This document shows positions 10,051-17,391 of a stretch of 64,000 nt of DNA, one piece after another. The position numbers were made by a program, and so were the translations under genes. Positions within the stretch are counted from its first letter, which is position 1. Each line of letters opens with the position of its first letter. Origin of the DNA: Cupriavidus campinensis (GTDB lineage Bacteria; Pseudomonadota; Gammaproteobacteria; Burkholderiales; Burkholderiaceae); the NCBI RefSeq assembly GCF_905397395.1, contig NZ_CAJPVH010000001.1, forward strand, positions 248,001-312,000, given 5' to 3'. The notes under the pieces are model-generated. The model was not told where the DNA came from and did no database searches. It saw nothing but the letters and a program-made list of their open reading frames with translations.

Positions 10051-11687
10051 GACGCCTCCCCCATGGCGCCCGTGCGCGCCGACGCACCGGCGCCACGTGC
10101 CGCGGGACGCGGGCGCCCAAGCCACCATGCCGCCGCGCCCAGCCCCAGGCCAATCGCCAGCACGGTCAGGTCGAAGCCCGCCAGTACTGCCGGCCCATGC
10201 AGCAGCGTCACGCCCAGGTGCGCGGTGCCGGTCAGCGCGTTCAGCAGCGGCAGGCCCGCGAACAGTACGGCGCCGGTGCCCAGCAGCACCCGCCACATGC
10301 CGCGCGTCGGGCGGATCTGGGCGACCAGCGCCGCGATGGCCCAGGCCGTGAAGAACATGCGGATTTCCATGTCGGGCCGCTGCGCGATACCCACCGGCAC
10401 CAGCCGGTTGGCCCAGAAGTAGCTGGCGAACGCAATCGGCAGACCGGCAATCACGCCGAGGTTGAGCGCTTCCACCAGCCGCAGCCCGAACGGCGTGCGG
10501 CCGGTGGCGGCAATCGTGCGTGCATGGCTCTGGCGCGTCTTCACGGCCCAGAGCAGCGCGCCGGTCGCCACCATCAGGCAGCCGGCCAGCCCGGAGGCGA
10601 AGAACAGCGCGCGCAGCAGCGGCGGCGCGAAGTGCGCGACGTGCAGGCCCACCATCACGCCACGCGTGGCGCTGGCATTGCCCGGATCGTCACCGAAGGT
10701 TTCCTTGAATGCGCCGGTGGTGCCGGCGAACACGACGGTAGGACGGAGTGAAGACAGGCTGTGCCCCGCATCGCGGGTCATCGTGACGATGGCGTTGGCG
10801 TCGTTGGGGCGCTCCACGCTGATCCGTGCCGGGGCCACGCCATCCCACCGGGCAATCGCCTGCGCCAGCATCGGCCCCACCGGGGCCAGCGGCGCCGGCA
10901 CGCCGGCCGCCTGCACGCGCGGCGCGCGGAGGCCCAGTTCGGCATCGAACCGCTTCGGGTCGCCCTGGTAGACCGCCTGCATGCCCCACGGCATGTACAT
11001 GAACAGCAGCGTCACGAGGCCGGTGTAGGTAATCATCAGGTGGAACGGCAGCGCCAGGACGGCGGTGGCGTTGTGCGCATCGAGCCACGAACGCGGCCCC
11101 TTGCGGCTACGGAAGGTAAAGAAGTCCGCGAAGATGCGCCGATGGGTGATCACGCCGCTCAGGATGGCCACCAGCATGAACATGGTGCAGAAGCCGATGA
11201 TCCAGCGCGCCCAGATCGCCGACATGTAGTGGAGGTCGAAATGCAGGCGGTAGAGGAACTCGCCGCCGCGCGTCTCGCGGGCGCCGGGCACGGGTGTGCC
11301 GGTCACCGCGTCCAGCGTGCGCATCTCCAGCCGGGCGCGGTTGCCCTTGCCGGCATCCTCGGGGCGCGGCTGGCGCAGCCAGGACACCGTGGTGGTGGAA
11401 CGGCGGTCGTCGGGGAGATTGATGAACCAGCGCTCGGCATTCGGTGCCTGTTCGCGGAGGAAGGCGATGGCGCCCTCGGCGGCCTGGCTGGTTGTGGCGG
11501 CGGAGATGTCGCCACCCAGCCGCGCGTGCAACTCGGGCTTCATCCACAGCGTGATCTCGTCCTTCACATAGCTGGCGGTGCCGCCGCAGAAGACGAGGAA
11601 CAGCACCCAGCAGACCAGCAGGCCCGACCACGTATGCAGCCACGCCATCGACTGGCGCAGCCCCTGCCCCTTTCGCAATTCGGCCAT
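10047..11687 (-). CDS. PepSY-associated transmembrane protein (putative siderophore reductase component)
   Basis: A 546-aa inner-membrane protein. It starts with a first helix WSGLLVCWVLFLVFCGG after a conserved MAWLHTWSG, then a periplasmic part with PepSY-like content. Further membrane helices include WIIGFCTMFMLVAILSGVITHRRIF and LALPFHLMITYTGLVTLLFMY, and at least six follow toward the C-terminus. Conserved His residues in the helices (HFDLHYM, THRR, HLMITY, HVAHF) suggest heme or metal contact, as in PiuB/FecR-like reductases of the PepSY_TM family. The start ATG overlaps the DUF3649 stop by one base (TAATG). A reductive role in iron release is inference from family context. Confidence 0.85.
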   Translation of the reverse strand: MAELRKGQGLRQSMAWLHTWSGLLVCWVLFLVFCGGTASYVKDEITLWMKPELHARLGGDISAATTSQAAEGAIAFLREQAPNAERWFINLPDDRRSTTTVSWLRQPRPEDAGKGNRARLEMRTLDAVTGTPVPGARETRGGEFLYRLHFDLHYMSAIWARWIIGFCTMFMLVAILSGVITHRRIFADFFTFRSRKGPRSWLDAHNATAVLALPFHLMITYTGLVTLLFMYMPWGMQAVYQGDPKRFDAELGLRAPRVQAAGVPAPLAPVGPMLAQAIARWDGVAPARISVERPNDANAIVTMTRDAGHSLSSLRPTVVFAGTTGAFKETFGDDPGNASATRGVMVGLHVAHFAPPLLRALFFASGLAGCLMVATGALLWAVKTRQSHARTIAATGRTPFGLRLVEALNLGVIAGLPIAFASYFWANRLVPVGIAQRPDMEIRMFFTAWAIAALVAQIRPTRGMWRVLLGTGAVLFAGLPLLNALTGTAHLGVTLLHGPAVLAGFDLTVLAIGLGLGAAAWWLGRPRPAARGAGASARTGAMGEAS

Positions 11688-11986
11688 TACGCGCTCCGCA
11701 GGGCCAGCCAGCCCAGTCCCAGGACCGCGCAGGGCACGGCCAGTCCGATCCACGCGCGCCATGCCGAATCGACGGCGAACACCCAGATTACGGCCAGCGC
11801 GTACCAGAGGAACGACAGCAGGGAGGCGGCGACCACCGCTTCGGCGCGCGCCATGCCGGTCCAGCGAGCCAGCGCGAGCGCGACGCAGCCCGTGGCGAGT
11901 GCCGCGAGCCCGTAGCCGCCCAGGATGCCGGCGATCGCCCGCGAGGCGACCGCCACGCGGTAACTGGTCGAAATGCCCTGCTTCAT
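11687..11986 (-). CDS. DUF3649 small membrane protein, first gene of iron operon
   Basis: A 99-aa protein with three predicted membrane segments (ILGGYGLAALATGCVALALA; AEAVVAASLLSFLWYALAVIWVF; AWIGLAVPCAVLGLGWLAL). Size and position before a PepSY protein match DUF3649. I chose the ATG at 11986 because the upstream in-frame extension runs through the Fur box. The downstream gene is coupled by a one-base overlap. Confidence 0.75.
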   Translation of the reverse strand: MKQGISTSYRVAVASRAIAGILGGYGLAALATGCVALALARWTGMARAEAVVAASLLSFLWYALAVIWVFAVDSAWRAWIGLAVPCAVLGLGWLALRSA

Positions 11987-12012
11987 GTTGCTGCGAATCC
12001 CGTAAAAGCCGC

Positions 12013-12031
12013 AATGATAAGCGTTCTCATC
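12013..12031 (-). promoter_or_regulatory. Fur box upstream of the iron operon
   Basis: AATGATAAGCGTTCTCATC matches the beta-proteobacterial Fur pattern (AATGATAATCATTCTCATT type) at most positions and is an imperfect palindrome. It lies 27 bp upstream of the DUF3649 start, so iron-replete repression of the four-gene operon is expected. Confidence 0.7.
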
Positions 12032-12231
12032 CGCATTGTCTTTCAGGCATCGCATTTTGGCGGGTTCCGGGGGCGCAGACATTGAAGACATGTCGCGAAA
12101 AGCCCAAACGCAAATTCCACTATGCAGAACTATGATTCCACGCTGCGGTTGACAGCTTCCGCGGATCGATGGGACGATGCGACGCATCAATACCGGCGAC
12201 TTCACGCCGGAAGCCTTGCCCGGAGACACGC

Positions 12232-13818
12232 ATGCGTAGTACCGCCTTGCCCGCGGACCGTTCTGGTCACGCGTCCACCCCCACCCAATCCAACGCTTTC
12301 CGCCCTGCCTTCCAGCGCCTGCACCAGACCATGGGGCCGTGGGTGGCCAGCCATCCTGACCGTGTGGCCGTGATGGATGCCCACCGCGCGCTGCGCTATG
12401 GCGAACTGGACCTGGCCGTGCGCGAGACCGCCCAGGCGCTGACCGCGCTCGGCGTGCGCGGCGGCGACCGCGTGGTGCTGGTCACCGAGAACAGCGTCGG
12501 CTGCGCCGTGCTGCTACTGGCGCTGAGCGCCATCGACGCGTGGTCGGTGCCGGTCAACGCCCGGCTGTCGGCGCGCGAGATCGCCAATATCGTCGAGCAC
12601 GCCGGCGCGCGCGTGACCTTCTATCTGGACAACGATTTCCCTGAAGCGCGCGAGCACGGCCTGGCGCGCGGCGCGCAGTGGGCCGATACGGCGGCGTGGC
12701 CGCACGTCGGCAAGCTGCTGGTCAGCGCCATCGACGAGAGCGCCGTGGCCGAGCCGGTGGCCGCCGAGGCCCGCGAACAGGTGGCCGCGCTGATCTATAC
12801 GACGGGCACCACGGGGGCCTCGAAGGCGGTGATGCTGACGCACGCCAACCTGATGTTCATCGGCCATTCCAACCGTTTGCAGGCCCGCGTGCAGGCCGGC
12901 GACCGCGTCTATGGCGTGCTGCCGATCTCGCACGTCTATGGCCTGTCCGTGCTGCTGGTGGGCCCGGTGTCCAACGGCGCCACGGTCTACTACGAGCCGC
13001 GTTTCCGCCCGGAGAAGCTGGCGCGCACGCTGGTCGAGGAACAGCTCACCGTGCTGCACGGCGTGCCGGCCATGTACGCGAAAGTGATCGAATGGAGCCG
13101 CGCGCAGGGCCAATCGCTGCGCACGCCGTCGCTGCGCATGGCGCAGTCGGGCGGCGCGCCGCTCACGGCGTCGCTCAAGGCCTCGTTCGAGGACGCCTTC
13201 GGCATCGTGCTGCACAACGGCTACGGCATGACGGAGACCTCGCCCACCGTGTGCCAGACCCGTGTGGATGCGCCGCGCACCGACTGCTCGGTCGGCCCGG
13301 TGGTGCCGGATGTGGAGCTCCGCCTGGGCTCCCCGCTGCCCGACGGCAGCGGCGAACTGCTGGTACGCGGCCCCAATGTGATGAAGGGCTACTACCGGCG
13401 CCCGGACCTCACGGCGCAGACCATCGATGCCGACGGCTGGCTCCATACGGGCGACCTCGCGCGCATCGACCCGGACGGCGCGGTGTCCATCGTCGGCCGC
13501 TCGAAGGAAATCATCATCCACTCGGGCTTCAACGTGTACCCGGAAGAAGTCGAGCAGTCGCTCAACGCGTTCCCGGCCGTGCTGCAATCGGCCGTGGTGG
13601 GCCGGGCTACCGAGGGCAACGAGGAAGTGATCGCCTTCGTCGAGGTGCGCGGCGGCATGACGCTGGACGAGCCCGCGCTGCGCACCTTCCTGCGCGACCG
13701 CCTCTCGCCCTACAAGATGCCGGCCGAAATCCGCGTGGTGGCGCAGCTGCCCGCGGCGCCCTCCGGCAAGATCCTCAAGGCGAAGCTGCGCGAGCAGCTT
13801 GCCGCCGGCAACCTTTGA
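12232..13818 (+). CDS. acyl-CoA ligase (AMP-dependent synthetase)
   Basis: A 528-aa ANL-superfamily enzyme that activates a carboxylic acid to its CoA thioester through an acyl-AMP. The P-loop YTTGTTGASK, the motif YGMTETSP, WLHTGDLARID and the hinge/Lys region GRSKEIIIHSGFNVYPEEVE are all present. The C-terminal catalytic Lys motif is PSGKILKAKLRE. The ATG at 12232 follows CGGAGA; the extended frame from 12169 is less likely. Ten bases separate it from an IclR-type regulator, suggesting joint transcription. The substrate (fatty or aromatic acid) cannot be told; the isomerase further downstream hints at aromatic acid catabolism. Confidence 0.9.
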   Translation: MRSTALPADRSGHASTPTQSNAFRPAFQRLHQTMGPWVASHPDRVAVMDAHRALRYGELDLAVRETAQALTALGVRGGDRVVLVTENSVGCAVLLLALSAIDAWSVPVNARLSAREIANIVEHAGARVTFYLDNDFPEAREHGLARGAQWADTAAWPHVGKLLVSAIDESAVAEPVAAEAREQVAALIYTTGTTGASKAVMLTHANLMFIGHSNRLQARVQAGDRVYGVLPISHVYGLSVLLVGPVSNGATVYYEPRFRPEKLARTLVEEQLTVLHGVPAMYAKVIEWSRAQGQSLRTPSLRMAQSGGAPLTASLKASFEDAFGIVLHNGYGMTETSPTVCQTRVDAPRTDCSVGPVVPDVELRLGSPLPDGSGELLVRGPNVMKGYYRRPDLTAQTIDADGWLHTGDLARIDPDGAVSIVGRSKEIIIHSGFNVYPEEVEQSLNAFPAVLQSAVVGRATEGNEEVIAFVEVRGGMTLDEPALRTFLRDRLSPYKMPAEIRVVAQLPAAPSGKILKAKLREQLAAGNL

Positions 13819-13828
13819 GCGACGCACC

Positions 13829-14659
13829 ATGGATAGCCAGGCCGATTCCCTCTCCGACCTCCCGCCCGCCGCGCCCAAGGCGGACAACCGCAAGGAAGAC
13901 CGCCATTTCGTGACTGCGCTGGCGCGCGGGCTCGACGTGCTGGCGTGCTTCCGCGCCTTCGACAGCGAGCTCGGCAATGCCGAACTGGCCCAGCGCTGCG
14001 GGCTGCCGAAGTCGACCGTCTCGCGCCTCACGCACACGCTGACCGAACTCGGCTACCTGCAGGCGCTCACGGAGCCGGTGCGCTACCGGCTGGGCAGTTC
14101 CGCGCTGGCGCTGGTACCGGCCGGCCAGCCCGGCGCCGACGTGCTGGCCGTGGCGCGGCCCTACATGCAGGAACTGGCGGACCTCTCGCAGGGGGTGACC
14201 TCGCTGATCGTGCGCGACCGGGGCCGCATGCTGATCTACGAGAACTGCCAGTCGGAGAGCTACCTCACGCTGCGCGTGGCCGTGGGCAGCCGCGTCTCGG
14301 GGCTCAACACGGCTGCCGGGCGGGCCTACCTCCTGGCCCTGCCGCCGGCCGAGCAGCGCCAGGCGCTGACCGCGTTCCGCGCCGACGACCGCGTCAGCGC
14401 GGCCCACGCCGAGGGCGTGCTCTCCGCCAGCCGTGACGAGGCGCGCCGGCTCGGCTGCACCACATCGTTCGGCGAATGGCTGCCGGACATCAACTCCATC
14501 GCCCTCGCCTTCCGGCCCGGCCAGTCCCTGCCGCCGATGACGCTCAGCTGCAGCGGCCCGAACGCCATCGTGCCGCCGGCGCATCTGCTGGAAAAGGTGC
14601 GGCCGCTGCTGCGCGACCACATTCGCCGCATCGAGGCCGCGTTCGGCGTGGCGGCCTGA
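13829..14659 (+). CDS. IclR family transcriptional regulator
   Basis: A 276-aa regulator. The N-terminal winged helix contains ALARGLDVLACFRAFDSELGNAELA followed by LPKSTVSRLTHTLTELGYL. The C-terminal effector domain has LIYENCQSESYLTLRVAVGSR, TAAGRAYL and a DEARRLGCTTSFGEW element typical of IclR proteins. The first ~35 residues are a charged extension. It follows the acyl-CoA ligase by 10 bp and probably controls it and the neighbouring isomerase. Confidence 0.92.
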   Translation: MDSQADSLSDLPPAAPKADNRKEDRHFVTALARGLDVLACFRAFDSELGNAELAQRCGLPKSTVSRLTHTLTELGYLQALTEPVRYRLGSSALALVPAGQPGADVLAVARPYMQELADLSQGVTSLIVRDRGRMLIYENCQSESYLTLRVAVGSRVSGLNTAAGRAYLLALPPAEQRQALTAFRADDRVSAAHAEGVLSASRDEARRLGCTTSFGEWLPDINSIALAFRPGQSLPPMTLSCSGPNAIVPPAHLLEKVRPLLRDHIRRIEAAFGVAA

Positions 14660-14734
14660 GCCGAGGGGTTCCCCGGAGGGCGCCGGTTTGCCGTACGATG
14701 CTGGCTTTCCCTCCGATCCTTCGACGCTCCCGCC

Positions 14735-15094
14735 ATGCCGCAACTGATCATCGAAATCACCGAAAACACCCGCCTGACCTGCTCGCAGGACGAGCTGCTG
14801 GATGAAGCCAACGCCGCGCTGCTGGCCACCGGCCAGTTTGGCGAGCCGGACATCAAGTCCCGCTGCGTGACGCTGACCACCTACCGCCAGGGTACGGAAA
14901 ACCGCGACCGCGCCTTCGTGCACGCCACGGTCTGGATTCTGGATGGGCGCGAGCAGGCCGTGCGCAAGCAGATCGCGCAGGCCGTGTGCGGTGTCCTCAC
15001 CGATGCGGTGCGCCCCGGCGCCGGCCAGAGCGTGCAGGTCAGTGTGAACGTGCAGGAGATGGAGCGCGCCGTGTTCACCAAGCATGTCAGCTAA
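14735..15094 (+). CDS. 5-carboxymethyl-2-hydroxymuconate isomerase-like tautomerase, tail altered by transposon
   Basis: A 119-aa tautomerase-superfamily protein related to HpcD/CHMI. Pro follows the initiator Met (MPQLIIEITEN), so the catalytic N-terminal Pro would be exposed after Met removal. The body includes DIKSRCVTLTTYRQG and AFVHATVWILDGR. Its last codons (after AAG) and the TAA at 15092 lie in the left terminal repeat of the transposon. Joining the sequence across the 5-bp duplication restores an ancestral end reading K-Q-I-I-G-E with a stop at 38019-38021, so the ancestor had about 121 aa. The present tail is K-H-V-S. The fold is probably intact. Confidence 0.85.
   Translation: MPQLIIEITENTRLTCSQDELLDEANAALLATGQFGEPDIKSRCVTLTTYRQGTENRDRAFVHATVWILDGREQAVRKQIAQAVCGVLTDAVRPGAGQSVQVSVNVQEMERAVFTKHVS
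15080..15084. repeat. target site duplication, left copy
   Basis: AAGCA directly precedes the TGTC terminus of the transposon and is repeated at 38001-38005 directly after its other terminus. Five bases is the duplication length of Tn7 and Tn5053-type elements. Confidence 0.92.
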
Positions 15095-15109
15095 ATGAAT
15101 TCCCTGGAC
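15085..15109 (+). repeat. left terminal inverted repeat
   Basis: The sequence reads TGTC-A-GCTAAA-TGA-ATTC-C-CTGGAC. The invariant blocks TGTC, GCTAAA, ATTC and CTGGAC recur in the right end with identical spacing. The repeat also supplies the last codons and stop of the isomerase gene. Confidence 0.92.
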
Positions 15110-15179
15110 AGAAATAAAGCTTTTGGTTGAGGTTTTCTGAGGGCGCGGGTGGCTATCTCTTCGCTGACGTAAAGCATAA

Positions 15180-15225
15180 CGCTGGATTTATTGTACAAAA
15201 TAAATCAGTTCGTTGGATTTTTCGC
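15180..15225 (+). repeat. internal left-end repeats, probable transposase binding sites
   Basis: CGCTGGATTT (15180-15189) and TTCGTTGGATTTTTCGC (15209-15225) repeat the CTGGA core of the terminal repeat in the same orientation. Tn7-like elements carry several TnsB sites at each end, so these are the natural candidates. The rest of 15110-15657 contains no gene I can support. Confidence 0.65.
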
Positions 15226-15657
15226 ATCCCCATAAATCCCGCGCCTTATTGCCCACAAATCAGCACAACCAACGTCCTCACAAACCGAAAATCCATCCAC
15301 ACTCCGCCACGCCCTGAAGTCGGTCACTGACCTTAATGGTATAGCATGAATTAAGCATTTCGCCCAAAAATGCCTCGTCACCTACATACATCACCCAACT
15401 CCTGGCGAAAAATCCGGAATAAGTCCCTACCCCAGAGCCCGCCGCCTTCAACCTCGCCTTTCCCTCGCCTTCCCCACCGACTAATATTGCAGTGTGCCTC
15501 CCGGCGCGTCCCTGGCTGCCACTAGAAGTAGAACGACAACTCGGCAGCAAACCTCCAGCCCAGCTTTGAGCAGCCCTGTCATTGGCATCGGCTCGACCCT
15601 TCACCGGTCCTGCAGCGTGCAAATGAGTTCTTGCTCGCACGAGCTTTGGAGCGCGAC

Positions 15658-15999
15658 ATGGAACATCAGAAGCAAGTCCCCAACGACTTCCCCCATCGAT
15701 ATTTTCCAGCGGTACTTCCCGGAACGCAGCCAAAGTTGTGTGTGCGTAAGCTTCCTGACGGCACGTATGACACCGGGGAAACGGGTGAAGAGCGCTATGA
15801 GCGGTGGCAAACCTGTGAGGCACTGCTCGGCCATCTCCGGGCCATCGTCGCAACCGAGTCAGGCGACGCCCCCACGTCTTCCGCGACGCTCGACCGAGTG
15901 CGAGCTGTCGTGCCTTACGCGATGTGGCTGACACCCGATGAGCTGGATTGGGTGGAGCGTCATTTGGTCACATCTGGGGATTCGACGGCTCACACCTAG
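15658..15999 (+). CDS. unknown small cytosolic protein with QPKL motif
   Basis: A 113-aa protein. The ATG at 15658 is preceded by GGAG at a good distance. The N-terminus shows FPHRYFPAVLPGTQPKLCVRKLPDGTY, then RYERWQTCEALLGHL, then a C-terminal helical part. I have the impression of a recurrent small family in beta-proteobacterial mobile DNA with the VPGxQPKLxVR pattern, but I cannot name it. It is the first cargo gene at the left end and converges with the HNH gene 41 bp away. No function is proposed. Confidence 0.55.
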   Translation: MEHQKQVPNDFPHRYFPAVLPGTQPKLCVRKLPDGTYDTGETGEERYERWQTCEALLGHLRAIVATESGDAPTSSATLDRVRAVVPYAMWLTPDELDWVERHLVTSGDSTAHT

Positions 16000-16040
16000 T
16001 ACAAGGCACCTCTGTTCGAATCAGCACCGCATCCGCACGG

Positions 16041-16694
16041 TCAGCCGTAATGCTGCTCTCGATGGCAGTTCGGGCAGACGGCTATCGCGTTCGAGACGGT
16101 GTCGTCGCCTCCTTTGGCCAAAGGCACAACATGGTGAACTTCGAGATAAGGTTCACCTGTCGACCTCCGGCTGAAAGGAGCCTTGGAATTGCAGGATTCG
16201 CACGTACCGGCAGCTCGGTAGAGTACTTCGGCAATTACGTCAGGTTTGCGGTCAAACACTCGCGTTAGAACGAACTTCTCCGCCGCCTTCGGCTCAGCTT
16301 TCTCCAGACGAGCACGGCGACGCGAAGCGTCGTCCTGAAGTGCTCTACTGACCAGGCCGTCTAGTACGGCATAGAATCCAGCCGCCTCATCAATTTCCAG
16401 TGCTTCCACGTCCGGCTTACACGTCCCGCACGGCGAGATGCCAACGCGAATCCCCTTGGTCTCCTCAAGAAACTGGTGAGAAATCTGGTCGTATCGGTGC
16501 GAAAAGAGTTTGGTGTATTGGCCGGACGTATACGGCGCGTTCTTCGTACTCGTTATTGTTCCGCACGCGCGATGCAACTTTGGCGTGAACTGATGCGCAG
16601 GATGTCGAATGTTGAGCACGAGTCCATCTGGATTGCCGGCCAGCCAATTCATGTACCCGCGCTCGTCATTTCTGAAGTGCAGAACTTTTGTCAT
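16041..16694 (-). CDS. HNH endonuclease
   Basis: A 217-aa protein with a C-terminal HNH nuclease domain. CESCNSKAPF provides one CxxC, LEVHHVVPLAKGGDD holds the catalytic His pair, NAIAVCPNCHREQHYG carries the Asn and the second CxxC with the final His. This is the McrA/restriction-type ββα-metal fold with a structural zinc. The N-terminal ~140 residues (NIRHPAHQFTPKLHRACG; GISPCGTCKPDVEALEID) may recognise substrate, but I do not recognise the domain. The start at 16694 (MTKVLHF) is my choice among in-frame ATGs. Restriction of foreign DNA is the likely role, from context. Confidence 0.85.
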   Translation of the reverse strand: MTKVLHFRNDERGYMNWLAGNPDGLVLNIRHPAHQFTPKLHRACGTITSTKNAPYTSGQYTKLFSHRYDQISHQFLEETKGIRVGISPCGTCKPDVEALEIDEAAGFYAVLDGLVSRALQDDASRRRARLEKAEPKAAEKFVLTRVFDRKPDVIAEVLYRAAGTCESCNSKAPFSRRSTGEPYLEVHHVVPLAKGGDDTVSNAIAVCPNCHREQHYG

Positions 16695-16867
16695 TGAAGT
16701 CTGGCAGTATTGGCTCGACCATCCATGGTCCAGCCTCGAGAAGCGGCAGCCGGCGTTGCTGCCACTGAACAGTGGCATCCCGTGTCGCGGCACGGGAAAC
16801 ATATAATTGGCGCGGCAGTCCCAAGGCTGAGACTTCACAAGTCGTTATGTAGATGTCTCGACCGCAA

Positions 16868-17188
16868 TTATTCTTCAGCGATGAGGAATCGGTTCGGATT
16901 TTTGCCGAGCCAGGCAGGGGCTCGGCCGCGACCGGACCAGGTCTTTCCGGTCTTCGGGTCACGATACTTCGGCGGCAACGGCTCCTTTGCCTCTGCAGCC
17001 TTTGCCGACGCGCTGCCAGCGGGCCGCCCGCGACGCCGCTTCCCTTGAATGTCCTCAAGCGAAAGGTTGTACTCAACCATCAGGTTACGGATTTGTTCGA
17101 TGACGCCCGCGACTTCATTCGCACGTATCTCTGCGAGCTGGGCTTCGAGGGCTTCTTTCTGCGCCATCAGTTGCTTGTAAGTTGCCAT
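16868..17188 (-). CDS. H-NS family nucleoid protein (xenogeneic silencer)
   Basis: A 106-aa protein. The first ~50 residues form a coiled-coil-like oligomerisation region (MAQKEALEAQLAEIRANE). A basic linker (KRRRGRPAGS) follows, then the H-NS C-terminal DNA-binding motif YRDPKTGKTWSGRGRAPAWL with the GRGRAP minor-groove loop. AAGGAG precedes the ATG. H-NS binds AT-rich DNA and silences transferred genes; a copy inside this lower-GC transposon could keep its own cargo quiet. It is divergent from the helicase operon, 203 bp away, so direct control there is plausible. Confidence 0.92.
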   Translation of the reverse strand: MATYKQLMAQKEALEAQLAEIRANEVAGVIEQIRNLMVEYNLSLEDIQGKRRRGRPAGSASAKAAEAKEPLPPKYRDPKTGKTWSGRGRAPAWLGKNPNRFLIAEE

Positions 17189-17391
17189 GTTTCTCCTTGG
17201 GCGATATCTCTGGAACAACAGCTAGATGGTTATACGCCGCTCAGACCGAAATTGGCAAGCAAACAGCTACACCAACTAATGTCGTTCTATTACCCGCCCG
17301 CAGGGTCAATACCCCTCCTTAGGAAAATAGACGGCCCGGGCCTGTATATTGCAGAATTCTGAATCTGTCGAAATTCAACAAGATTGTCGAA

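Noticed and set aside
14640-15085. tRNA-type integration site for the island
   Set aside because: No tRNA gene or integrase is present; the borders show transposon ends and a 5-bp duplication.
15191-15225. TGTACAAAATAAATC as the left transposon end
   Set aside because: It begins with TGT and precedes a CTGGA-like repeat, but spacing to the repeat differs from the right end and no duplication of the flanking bases exists. The TGTC end at 15085 fits on every point.
15278-15934. 218-codon minus-strand frame at the left end of the transposon
   Set aside because: It is opposite the 113-aa gene with a ribosome site and shows no family motif.
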